From: a virus | DNA length: 29,262 nucleotides | Direction: 5' to 3' (one strand) | IMG/VR virus record: IMGVR_UViG_3300045910_000051 | Span: 1-29,262 of that record | In this document: positions 7,745-15,336 of the stretch, in pieces | Position numbering within the stretch: the first letter of the stretch is position 1 | Layout: each line of letters begins with the position of its first letter | The notes under the pieces: generated by a model | The model's database searches: none | What the model was told of the DNA's origin: nothing | The model's input: only the letters and a program-made list of their open reading frames with translations | Program-made: the position numbers and the translations under genes

Positions 7745-9471
7745 AGCGATGAAGGTGTAAAACTAATATTGTCATATCCTGGCTTGGCATCAAAACGAAT
7801 GAAGCGCTCATAGTTCTGATCCTGGAGCTCCATCGATGCGCCGGTGATGACAACCGGAATCCTTGACCCTGTAGTTATATTGAAGATCCGCGGCGATAGA
7901 AGGAAATCTTCCATATATTCATGCCACTCAGCTGCGAGCTTACCTTTTATGTAACCGCTGCTGAAATTATTCTTCTTTACTGATAGCACGCTGTTAACTG
8001 CGAATTCTCCATCTTCAGCCGCGTAGTCATGAGGCAGAAACTTTTGTACGACTTCCCTCGAGAACTCTGTTTGCCTGTTTGCCTGACCGACAAACCGAAG
8101 GACCTCAAATGATCCCAAAGAATTAAGGAACATGAAGTACCTGGTCAGTGGTGCTTTAACGGCTGTGTGATAGGTGCGAACTTCACTTATCTCTTCATCG
8201 TCCTGGTCAAGTAAGGCAAGCTCATATTTGACCAAATTCTTTGCCGGATTGATTAATGACGCGCCCGAGTTGTATGGTCCGGATGGAATTTGATACAGCT
8301 GCCGGTAGGCGACTGGCGTTTTTGTTTTTGTAACGTCCGTCTCATCGGTGTTGTCATCAAAATAAGCTTTTATACGAAGCTTCAGTTCGCCGATCTCTTC
8401 ATTATATATGAGGAAGTTCAGGTAATCTTCCTGCAACCTGTCAATGTATTTTTCAACAGGAGCCCAGGTAAGAAACTTTTTGTTTGTAGGCAGATACGAT
8501 GTAAGGTAGTTCAATCCCGGATAATTGAACTTGTCAATGCCTCCCCACAAAGCAAGATCGACATCAAGTTCTTCAAGAGATGGAGGAGTGATCTCATCAT
8601 CCTGAAGCTCGCCAACAAAGTTCTTGAAACGTTTAATGCGATCGGTCAGTCTGATTATATCAGTTGCCTGCAGTGTTGGTGGTGTAAACGTAAAGGCATC
8701 TCTCAATGCTTCATTCAGATAGAATGTCACATTGCCATCGCTGTCCGGCGGCAATTCTGTTTTTAGTTTTGAATTATATGTGCCCGAGTCCGCTACGTCT
8801 TCAACCCGTACTTCATTGAAAAGCCTGAAATTAGTAAGCTCATCCCATCCATCTGGCGCAGATCTCTCCAGGGTTATTGGATTTTTTGAAAGGAAGATAC
8901 GATCGGTCGGATCTGGCTCTGGTTCAGGTTCTGGCTCTGGTTCTTCATCCGGTGTGCCGGTGAACTCATATACTTCGAACTGATCAACATAGATCTCCCC
9001 ATTAAGGGTCGCGCTCCCATTAATATGAATATGGGATACTTCGTTGAATGATGGGAACAGTGAATTGGTGTGCTCGTAATAAGCTTCAATGTCAACCCAT
9101 GTATCTGTCGCTTCGGTGACAGTCTTGTCAACCCGAGAAGTCACTGATGACACGATCAAGAGGTTAGTCAGCGAAGTATTTAGTGTAATCTCATTCGCGC
9201 CGGCGCTCACTGGAGCCGCTGATGGTACACGGACCTTTGCTTTGACGAAATACTTTTTACCTAGCTCAGATGTCCATCGACATGGAAGAAGCAACGAGGA
9301 GCTTAGATCATTCTTTAGAACATGTGCAGAATATAGCCCCGCAGTCTGTTGAGCTGGGGATCGTGTGGATACAAAATGGCTATCAGCAAAGCCCCATGTG
9401 GACCTATCGGATTCAAACTGGCCAGCATTACCGTATTGATTGAGGTTTCCGGAAACAATAGTAATTGGCAT
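7741..9471 (-). CDS. Tail protein with N-terminal carbohydrate-binding-like domain
   Basis: A two-part protein of 576 aa. Residues 1 to about 170 look like a jelly-roll carbohydrate-binding domain ending in G-E-I-Y-V-D-Q-F-E-V-Y-E-F, a typical closing strand of CBM4/9-like folds. A linker of alternating Glu-Pro (about 174-188) follows. The remaining roughly 380 residues form a beta-rich domain resembling the neighbouring tail protein in size and composition. The likely role is a virion-bound surface-glycan contact fused to a tail structural domain. It overlaps the next gene by ATGA. The lectin-like call rests on strand pattern only. Confidence 0.6.
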   Translation of the reverse strand: MPITIVSGNLNQYGNAGQFESDRSTWGFADSHFVSTRSPAQQTAGLYSAHVLKNDLSSSLLLPCRWTSELGKKYFVKAKVRVPSAAPVSAGANEITLNTSLTNLLIVSSVTSRVDKTVTEATDTWVDIEAYYEHTNSLFPSFNEVSHIHINGSATLNGEIYVDQFEVYEFTGTPDEEPEPEPEPEPDPTDRIFLSKNPITLERSAPDGWDELTNFRLFNEVRVEDVADSGTYNSKLKTELPPDSDGNVTFYLNEALRDAFTFTPPTLQATDIIRLTDRIKRFKNFVGELQDDEITPPSLEELDVDLALWGGIDKFNYPGLNYLTSYLPTNKKFLTWAPVEKYIDRLQEDYLNFLIYNEEIGELKLRIKAYFDDNTDETDVTKTKTPVAYRQLYQIPSGPYNSGASLINPAKNLVKYELALLDQDDEEISEVRTYHTAVKAPLTRYFMFLNSLGSFEVLRFVGQANRQTEFSREVVQKFLPHDYAAEDGEFAVNSVLSVKKNNFSSGYIKGKLAAEWHEYMEDFLLSPRIFNITTGSRIPVVITGASMELQDQNYERFIRFDAKPGYDNISFTPSSL

Positions 9472-9474
9472 AGA

Positions 9475-9981
9475 TCAGGTCCATTTAAGTACGTCATAAA
9501 AAAGATTTGTCGGATCCTGGAAGGTGATCTGCAGCTCCCAGCCGATATACTTCGTCGATCCAATCTTTTTCTCCACAGGGCCAGTAGTCCAGGTAATAAC
9601 TTCCGTCATCAATAATTCCCATACGCCGGCGTTGTCAGCTCCTCTTTTATCGAGGAGTATCTTGGCCAGGATCTGCTCGATCGTAGCTTCACAGAAATCA
9701 AAAGCTGCATCTTCGTCTGCGAATAGTTCGCTATCCGGAACAATCATGTAAGCGACACGAGCCGTCTTGTATTTGTGAATATTGTCGCTCAGTCTGTCTC
9801 CATACCTGGCGCGCTCATAAGGCATCGCCCACAGAAAGCTATCGGTGATGTCGCTACGATTGTCATTACGAACCACATCCTTATCACCCCACTTGAAGCC
9901 GTCTATATCCACATGGCTTGCAGCGATCGCTGAGAAGTAATTTCTATAAGAAGCAAGATTGGTAAGCTTAATGTTTGCCAC
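9475..9981 (-). CDS. Hypothetical head-tail or tail protein (GTG start)
   Basis: A mixed alpha/beta protein of 168 aa ending in a strand-rich stretch with G-W-E-L-Q-I-T-F-Q-D-P-T-N-L-F-Y-D. It starts with GTG at 9981, preceded by a strong GGGAGGAA Shine-Dalgarno inside the end of the previous gene, which it overlaps by 14 nt. Its position between the connector region and the big tail proteins suggests tail completion or tail terminator function. I do not recognise the family. Confidence 0.55.
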   Translation of the reverse strand: MANIKLTNLASYRNYFSAIAASHVDIDGFKWGDKDVVRNDNRSDITDSFLWAMPYERARYGDRLSDNIHKYKTARVAYMIVPDSELFADEDAAFDFCEATIEQILAKILLDKRGADNAGVWELLMTEVITWTTGPVEKKIGSTKYIGWELQITFQDPTNLFYDVLKWT

Positions 9982-10747
9982 GCGCTTCCTCCCTTTCCTT
10001 TGAAAGTATTTCCAGATGATCGAGAACCGAGTACATGTTGGTTTGTCCCAGCTTGTCGAAATCGCCGAACACCAATGTCTTTGCTGCTTGGTGCTTTAGA
10101 TTGGCCCACATCCTTCCGGTTGGATGGACCTTCTTTTTATCCTCATCCTTGGCAAGTGATCTTGGGAGGAGAGTCTTACACCGATCCATTACTCTATTGC
10201 GTACGTGTCCAAAAGTAAAGAACACCAGCTGCAGCAATTCCGGATTTATAGTCTTAATCTGCTGCTCACGCTCTTCAACGCATTCCTTATCCCAGATCTT
10301 CTCATCAGCAGGTTGATATAACGTAACAGCGAGGCGACGCAGGTAATGCTCATATCGTTCCTGCGTTTCAGCAGTGCCCAACGCCAGGAATGACGTGAAC
10401 TCGTTGTCTGCGTATATGAATTGATCGAAGGATGTCCGTGCTAATAATGGATCCGGTTTCTTGATCAACGGGGCAGGCAACTCTGGAAAGTAGTACCATG
10501 GTTGATGCAGAAATTTGAGATCGTTGTAGATGTCTACAGCCTGTGGAACATTGATACGGTCAACCAGTCGGACATTCTTTCGAAGTAACCGAAGGATACG
10601 TATGAGCACAAATCCATATTCACTATGAGCAGAACCAATAGCAAGCGCGTGCTGCTGCAGCATGTATACACGGATGTGAGTAAGATCATCGAGATCTTTC
10701 CAAGTGGTGTGAAACAAATCAGCTACTTCGTATACCTTTTGCTTCAT
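9968..10747 (-). CDS. Hypothetical protein in head-tail module
   Basis: A largely helical 259-aa protein with many aromatic and charged residues, including P-W-Y-Y-F-P-E-L-P-A-P near residue 90. No signal peptide, membrane segment or catalytic motif is apparent. It starts in an ATGA overlap with the 165-aa gene upstream and ends 14 nt inside the following gene, so it belongs to one translationally coupled group. Function unknown; a structural or assembly role is inferred only from location. Confidence 0.5.
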   Translation of the reverse strand: MKQKVYEVADLFHTTWKDLDDLTHIRVYMLQQHALAIGSAHSEYGFVLIRILRLLRKNVRLVDRINVPQAVDIYNDLKFLHQPWYYFPELPAPLIKKPDPLLARTSFDQFIYADNEFTSFLALGTAETQERYEHYLRRLAVTLYQPADEKIWDKECVEEREQQIKTINPELLQLVFFTFGHVRNRVMDRCKTLLPRSLAKDEDKKKVHPTGRMWANLKHQAAKTLVFGDFDKLGQTNMYSVLDHLEILSKEREEARGKH

Positions 10748-11241
10748 AGTTGCACCTCTAGTTGACGTGAGCGGTTAATTTCTTCCATGACCTTCTTGAA
10801 CTCCTCGCGTTCTTCCTTGAACACATGAACGTTCAGTACATTCAATAACTTCTCCAGCTCTGTACCTTTCACCCTGGCGCGGCAATAGTCAATAAGTCCC
10901 TGCTTACCTTTCTTGTGAAACAGCCGGTGCATCGCCGAATAGTGATCAACCGCGATCATGTGTGGTACAGGTAACTCATATACTTCCCATACATTTATTC
11001 TTTCTCCGTTGAATTCCTTCATCCCGCACAGCTGCAACTCGTAGCCGGAGATCATGGTCGTATCCTTCCGGATCTGTCCAAACGCCGGAAGTTTATCTGC
11101 TACAGCATCAATAAACTGCCTCACTTCCAGCGGACAATTCTCAGCCTTGTTGTGCACAACCTCCTTGAGTTGTTGGCGCCAGATCTTCAGGTGAGTCTGG
11201 TCCACAACGTCATCGGGCATGTATCGCTTCGTTTCAATCAT
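10744..11241 (-). CDS. Hypothetical protein in head-tail module
   Basis: A soluble 165-aa protein with a central mixed region (about 55-95) and a charged helical C-terminus (about 115-165). The ATG at 11241 follows the upstream stop by 17 nt, and the gene ends in an ATGA overlap with the next. No recognised motif. Its place after the likely connector protein suggests a head-completion or tail-assembly factor, but nothing specific can be claimed. Confidence 0.5.
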   Translation of the reverse strand: MIETKRYMPDDVVDQTHLKIWRQQLKEVVHNKAENCPLEVRQFIDAVADKLPAFGQIRKDTTMISGYELQLCGMKEFNGERINVWEVYELPVPHMIAVDHYSAMHRLFHKKGKQGLIDYCRARVKGTELEKLLNVLNVHVFKEEREEFKKVMEEINRSRQLEVQL

Positions 11242-11258
11242 ATCAGCCCGTTTTCAAT

Positions 11259-12275
11259 TTAGACTACAAAGTGTTTGTTTTCCGGATCATTTGAAGGTCT
11301 CCAGGTCGGACCAGGATCCGGTTGCACTGTATAAACCGGCGATGCTTTGATGAGCGGATAGTCGTCGATGTTATCGAGGATGAATTGCCTCAGCTCCTGT
11401 TCGTCGGCCAGGTATCCAAACTCGCCATCCATCAATTGTTGTCGCAAATATTTGATATCAGCGTCCGTGGCCAGGTGTTCATGTTTGATCAGATCGTCCG
11501 TTCCGCTATATATGAATATTCCGTTCTCATTGATTTGCACTCGCATGAAAGGCAACTGCAGATATAACGCACGCTTGCAGATTATCGGCTCCAGCTTCTC
11601 CACCAGTTCTTTATTCGCAGTCGATAAATTATTTGCTTTCAACCCAGCCACGAGCTCGTCGTATTGCTCCTGACTGATGAGCTTGGGGATATGACGCGTC
11701 TCTATCTCCCTCAATTTTGCTTTTAGCTTCATGAACACGCGACGACTCTGATTGATGTCGATGTGCTTGGAAGCAATGGCAGTCCCGAAGACGATATACC
11801 CGCTCTGCTTTGTGTTGGCTGATGATGCCGCCCAGGTAGCGTAGTCTGCCATATTCTCTTCCATGAAAACAAGAAGCTTGTCAGCATGGATATCTCCGTT
11901 CTTATGTGCCTGGAATTGAAGTTTCTCGATCAGCCATCGCGGCGCAGCGTCACTGTCTTCCCCTCGATGTTGACGCACACCAAGGTCACCGAAGGTCACT
12001 GCGAGATGTGGTATGGCGAGAAGCTGGGTGTAGTATGCGAGGCACCGCTGAATGTAAGTAAGCAGTGCCGCATTGGCTGGACTTAATGGAGTTGGCGTCT
12101 CGCTAACGGATGCCGTATACAATGGCAAAAACTCGGCATAGAATTCTTTGCCAAGAAGATCTATGACGTAAAGCTGTTCTGCTTCATTCACATAAGGTGA
12201 CAGCGTCGCCATCTTCGTATTGGCATCAACAGCGATGTACTGTTTGAATTCCGATATTTTGGTTATCAGTGGCAC
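11259..12275 (-). CDS. DUF6712-like head-tail protein
   Basis: This 338-aa protein starts with GTG at 12275, immediately after the stop of the preceding gene (TAAGTG). The N-terminal pattern (L-I-T-K-I-S-E-F-K-Q-Y-I, then S-P-Y-V-N-E-A-E-Q-L-Y) resembles what I remember of the uncharacterised DUF6712 family of Bacteroidota phages, found near portal genes. It is mostly helical, with no enzymatic motif. A connector or head-completion role is inferred from position two genes after the portal. The family assignment is from memory and needs a profile search. Confidence 0.5.
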   Translation of the reverse strand: MPLITKISEFKQYIAVDANTKMATLSPYVNEAEQLYVIDLLGKEFYAEFLPLYTASVSETPTPLSPANAALLTYIQRCLAYYTQLLAIPHLAVTFGDLGVRQHRGEDSDAAPRWLIEKLQFQAHKNGDIHADKLLVFMEENMADYATWAASSANTKQSGYIVFGTAIASKHIDINQSRRVFMKLKAKLREIETRHIPKLISQEQYDELVAGLKANNLSTANKELVEKLEPIICKRALYLQLPFMRVQINENGIFIYSGTDDLIKHEHLATDADIKYLRQQLMDGEFGYLADEQELRQFILDNIDDYPLIKASPVYTVQPDPGPTWRPSNDPENKHFVV

Positions 12276-12509
12276 TTATTCGGCAGGAGAAAAATCAATG
12301 TAATAGCTTTTGCCAACCTCAAATTGATTTGCCGCTGCTTCATTAATGGTGCTCAGCACGATTGAGCCACCCGGCGTCCATTTATAGAATTGTTCGTTTT
12401 CCGGCGATCCTCCTATAACTGGGTGAAGGACAATAGTTGACCCTTTGTCTTCTGGGGTTTGAGCACCGTTTGGCTCGTTAGAAATACATGTAAATTTTGC
12501 TCGTACCAT
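12276..12509 (-). CDS. Small conserved-type phage protein after the portal
   Basis: A compact beta-rich 77-aa protein. It has K-F-T-C-I-S near the N-terminus, F-Y-K-W-T-P-G-G-S-I in the middle and G-K-S-Y-Y-I-D-F-S-P-A-E at the end. I recall similar short proteins with a final Y-Y-x-D-F-x-x-A-E in Bacteroidota phage structural modules, but know no function. It sits between the portal and the DUF6712-like gene, adjoining the latter without a gap. It could be a head decoration or connector accessory protein. Confidence 0.55.
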   Translation of the reverse strand: MVRAKFTCISNEPNGAQTPEDKGSTIVLHPVIGGSPENEQFYKWTPGGSIVLSTINEAAANQFEVGKSYYIDFSPAE

Positions 12510-12530
12510 AATTATAGTCTTTATTAATTG

Positions 12531-13901
12531 TTAAACTTTCATCGAATCTTCCTGTGGTTTATCACTCGTCGGGCTCTGTTCTTTTGTCTGCGCATAGCCT
12601 GACTTGTTTTGATCAGTACTCTGCAGGATCACATCCTTGTAACCCATGCATAGATCCTCTGGCCATCCATTTTTCTGCTTTATGAATTCGAACGGTTCGA
12701 GTGTATTCATGCGCGGAATACATGTCATCACCTGGATGTAATAATTAAACTGCTCGCGCAGGTCGCTTCCGGATCCGGATCCGAGTCCATTGGGCAAGAT
12801 TGTACCAGCTATTGACGGAGAGAGACCTATTCCACTAATCATGGCCATCGCAGCTGTGCCATATGCGCGCAGCCAGGCCTCATGCTCGATCTTGTTTTCG
12901 ATGGGTATGATTTCCCAACCTGGCGCCGGTTTACCGTCCTCGAGCACAGTAACCATGGAATAGAATGCCTTATGCACATTCTTTTCGCCAGCCAGGTAAT
13001 CATCCATCTGTAGGAATACTTGTTCCTGGTCTTTCTTAATTGCCTGAGCTCTCTCTTCTTTAGTCGGATAAGCTTCCTCTGGGCTTCGCTTTAGAAAATA
13101 GTCGAACGGGATCTTGATGTGATACTTCAGGTTCATCGAATTATCGATGTTGGCGAGGATCCAGCGCGGGATCTTCGAGGCGATGTGTAGCCATCGGGAG
13201 ATCCCGTGCCAGGCAGGATCCGGATTGTAGTCCTTATCGATGCTCACAATGTCGTGAGCGTATATACCCGATGTATTTCCTTCAGGATCGAATGCAGGAA
13301 CCTTAGCAACGTTGTTGCCGAGCTGAACAGCTCCAGTGCCGAAGTATCCGCTTAGATAATAATTTTTGATTTCGCCGTCATTTGGATCGCGAAGCTCAGC
13401 ACGCACATTCTTACGTCGCTGCCATTTCACCTGGAGCACCTTGCCGGAATTGTCGCATATGTATTGTACACAATAGGAATGCCACCACTCACAATCGCTG
13501 ATGATCCCGAGCATAAACTTATTCCACTTATTAATCCGCAAAAAATCGCGGATCTCTTGTGGGATATCTTTTTCCGGAACGATCGTTATTTTCTCGTTGC
13601 CATTTTCATCAACATCCTTCTTATAGAACATGATACCGCGTCCCCAGTGAAAAGCAATCTTCTTTTCAATCAGAGAAGCAATCGGATCACTTTTAACCGC
13701 ATCAATCAACCGCTGCGGATAATTGTCATCTGTCCCCCATCGTGCCCAGGGATTCCCATTAGTTGATACTCTGTTTGGATTCAGAGAATCAGGCTCTACT
13801 TCCTTCTTCGTAGTTTCATAGATGCTATTGGTACGCGAGCTGAAGTAGATTCCTTGCTGTATCCGCTCTAAGCCTTTTGATATGGTTGTAGGTCCGCTCA
13901 T
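12531..13901 (-). CDS. Portal protein
   Basis: Portal rings form the DNA entry vertex and dock the terminase and tail. This 456-aa protein has the features of Bacteroidota-phage portals: W-G-T-D-D-N-Y-P-Q-R-L near residue 56, then W-G-R-G-I-M-F-Y, conserved aromatic stretches, and a C-terminal half with long helices. ATG 13901 is chosen for its TGATG overlap with the upstream gene; a TTG one codon earlier is possible. The C-terminal 30 residues are hydrophilic and probably disordered. Family call from pattern and position; fairly sure. Confidence 0.82.
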   Translation of the reverse strand: MSGPTTISKGLERIQQGIYFSSRTNSIYETTKKEVEPDSLNPNRVSTNGNPWARWGTDDNYPQRLIDAVKSDPIASLIEKKIAFHWGRGIMFYKKDVDENGNEKITIVPEKDIPQEIRDFLRINKWNKFMLGIISDCEWWHSYCVQYICDNSGKVLQVKWQRRKNVRAELRDPNDGEIKNYYLSGYFGTGAVQLGNNVAKVPAFDPEGNTSGIYAHDIVSIDKDYNPDPAWHGISRWLHIASKIPRWILANIDNSMNLKYHIKIPFDYFLKRSPEEAYPTKEERAQAIKKDQEQVFLQMDDYLAGEKNVHKAFYSMVTVLEDGKPAPGWEIIPIENKIEHEAWLRAYGTAAMAMISGIGLSPSIAGTILPNGLGSGSGSDLREQFNYYIQVMTCIPRMNTLEPFEFIKQKNGWPEDLCMGYKDVILQSTDQNKSGYAQTKEQSPTSDKPQEDSMKV

Positions 13902-14230
13902 CAATGTCGTACGTTATGCCAATCAGTTGCATTGAAATCCCGGAAGGCAAAGATCTGTGATACCTTCACTGTGCGCGGCTCGCCGATATTCATGTCGTGC
14001 ACAAGCATAGTTCCGTGGCGCTGCAAGTTGAACATCCCCTTACGTCTGGACCTGGTAGCAATAAGATTTGGTGATCGTGGTTGACGTGGTGACCGCACAT
14101 TCTTCCGGCATTGCATGGTGCGGATCCTGCCCTCGGAGGTGACAAACTTGATACCGTAGTTCTTCACCTGCATCGTTTCTTCGTTGTAGGTATCATCAAA
14201 CTTCAGGAGCACGGATCCGATGTCGATCAT
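13901..14230 (-). CDS. Hypothetical small basic protein, first gene of the portal-tail unit
   Basis: This 109-aa protein is rich in Arg and strands (S-R-R-K-G-M-F-N-L-Q-R-H-G-T region). Its central R-K-N-V-R-S-P-R-Q-P-R-S-P segment may bind nucleic acid or simply be a loop. It starts 33 nt after motif copy 2, and its stop overlaps the portal start, so it is translated with the portal. Its function is unknown; small basic proteins ahead of the portal are plausible head or packaging accessories. Confidence 0.55.
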   Translation of the reverse strand: MIDIGSVLLKFDDTYNEETMQVKNYGIKFVTSEGRIRTMQCRKNVRSPRQPRSPNLIATRSRRKGMFNLQRHGTMLVHDMNIGEPRTVKVSQIFAFRDFNATDWHNVRH

Positions 14231-14263
14231 GGAGGTAAAACTATTCTCTAGGCGTGCGCTCTT

Positions 14264-14277
14264 TTAGGACGGGTTAT
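14264..14277 (-). promoter_or_regulatory. 14-bp intergenic motif, copy 2 (before the portal-tail unit)
   Basis: Identical minus-strand ATAACCCGTCCTAA, placed after a good intrinsic terminator and 33 nt before ATG 14230. The order terminator, motif, gene is what a promoter for a new transcription unit would look like; no experiment supports this here. Confidence 0.7.
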
Positions 14278-14282
14278 CCTAT

Positions 14283-14319
14283 GAAAAACAAAAAGACCTC
14301 GAGGCAAATCGAGGTCTTT
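14283..14319 (-). terminator. Intrinsic terminator after the capsid unit
   Basis: An 11-bp perfect stem (14292-14302 with 14309-14319, 6-nt loop) contains GACCTCGA and is followed on the minus strand by TTTTGTTTTT. It lies 23 nt after the stop of the 54-aa gene and just before motif copy 2, so it would end the protease-capsid transcription unit. Confidence 0.85.
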
Positions 14320-14341
14320 GATCTAAACAGAAAGAAAATAA

Positions 14342-14506
14342 TCAACAACGCTTATGGCAAGTTTCTACGAATGCATTTTTTCCAAACGGTGTTACAATAG
14401 GAATGACACTTCTTTCACTTTGTACGGGTTCGGCAACCTCAGCAGCCAGGGAGCCCTTCTTCCTGTCTGCTTCGATTACCGTTGAAGTTTTTTTGGCCTT
14501 CTCCAA
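14342..14506 (-). CDS. Small 54-aa protein with TTG start
   Basis: This short ORF lies between the 183-aa structural gene and the terminator. TTG at 14506 is the most plausible start, with AAGG four to five bases upstream overlapping the end of the previous gene (TAAGGTGA). The product begins with a lysine-rich stretch and ends in a Cys-containing basic tail (E-T-C-H-K-R-C). It fills the gap exactly between its neighbours, has no in-frame stop, and its composition looks coding. No ATG is available, so it is easily missed. Function unknown; a small head or tail accessory is possible. Confidence 0.5.
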   Translation of the reverse strand: MEKAKKTSTVIEADRKKGSLAAEVAEPVQSERSVIPIVTPFGKNAFVETCHKRC

Positions 14507-14511
14507 TCACC

Positions 14512-15063
14512 TTATGCTGCAACTAACGGAACAGTGCCAGCGTACTCGATAGGATCGTGCGCGCATGTAAACTTCCAGCTGAGCAATGCACCGTTTTGAT
14601 CGGCACGCTTCTCTCCGCTGGCAGAATCTCCAGTTTCGAAGTATGCAGGAATTTCTGTTGATAGTTCCGTGCTGGTTTTATCCAGCCTGGTTACGCCCAG
14701 CAGATATAACTTGCCGGTGTTCAGCTGACGATAAATAACTACTGAAGGAGTGTTTTGACTATCGCTGATGAAGTCAGCCAATTCGGTTCCAAGCTTTGGA
14801 TATCGGCATGAAAGAATTGTCTCTCTTCCTTTGCCGTCGCGTTCACCCACCGTCTTAGTTTCTACTTTACCGGTCTCGTCAGTAAAGTATAGCCTGGCGA
14901 ATTTTTTACCGGCATCACATGTAATATTGGCAGCTGCAGTCTTCAAGCTTGTGGCTAAAGCAAGCGCTGGTACAGTCGCGATATCAGCCTGTGGACAAAG
15001 GTATATTTCACCTACAAGACCGGCGACGTTATCGCCGCCTGGTGTAAATAAAAGATCATTCAT
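14512..15063 (-). CDS. Structural protein, possibly tail tube (paralogue of the 205-aa protein)
   Basis: This 183-aa protein is beta-rich. Near the N-terminus it has D-N-V-A-G-L-V-G-E-I-Y and A-D-I-A-T-V-P. In the middle it has V-V-I-Y-R-Q-L-N-T-G-K-L-Y-L-L-G-V, and near the end a Q-N-G-x-x-x-S-W-K-F-T and P-I-E-Y-A-G pattern. That arrangement recalls phage tube-type proteins and recurs in the protein at 24161-24778. It overlaps the preceding gene by ATGA and lies two genes after the capsid gene. Likely a virion structural component; tail tube versus head protein cannot be settled from sequence alone. Confidence 0.6.
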   Translation of the reverse strand: MNDLLFTPGGDNVAGLVGEIYLCPQADIATVPALALATSLKTAAANITCDAGKKFARLYFTDETGKVETKTVGERDGKGRETILSCRYPKLGTELADFISDSQNTPSVVIYRQLNTGKLYLLGVTRLDKTSTELSTEIPAYFETGDSASGEKRADQNGALLSWKFTCAHDPIEYAGTVPLVAA

Positions 15064-15332
15064 TTCTTTTTCGCTCCTTTCTTAGGTTTAGGTTCATCCG
15101 CCTCATGCTTTGGTTCCATGGGCTCATCAGTTTCAACTGATTCACCAACAACCTTCACATTACCACTTCCAATATTTACGAGATTGGCTATGATGGCGAG
15201 AGCATCTTCATCGCCCTCTTCAGCAGCTTTCTGTACATCGGCGGATTTATATTCCTTTCCTTTGTACCGAAAGGCCGGTACAGTGAACACAACTTCGCTC
15301 ACTGTACCAGCGGTGGATTTCGTTTTAGACAT
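15060..15332 (-). CDS. Small acidic protein with Lys-rich tail, next to the capsid gene
   Basis: This 90-aa protein has an ordered N-terminal half containing F-R-Y-K-G-K-E-Y-K-S-A-D-V. After residue 60 comes an acidic, Pro/Glu-rich segment and a terminal P-K-K-G-A-K-K-K. The start is 4 nt after the capsid stop, and the stop overlaps the next gene by ATGA. The slot after a major capsid gene often holds head-completion or decoration proteins; that is the most I can infer. Confidence 0.6.
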   Translation of the reverse strand: MSKTKSTAGTVSEVVFTVPAFRYKGKEYKSADVQKAAEEGDEDALAIIANLVNIGSGNVKVVGESVETDEPMEPKHEADEPKPKKGAKKK

Positions 15333-15336
15333 TGAA

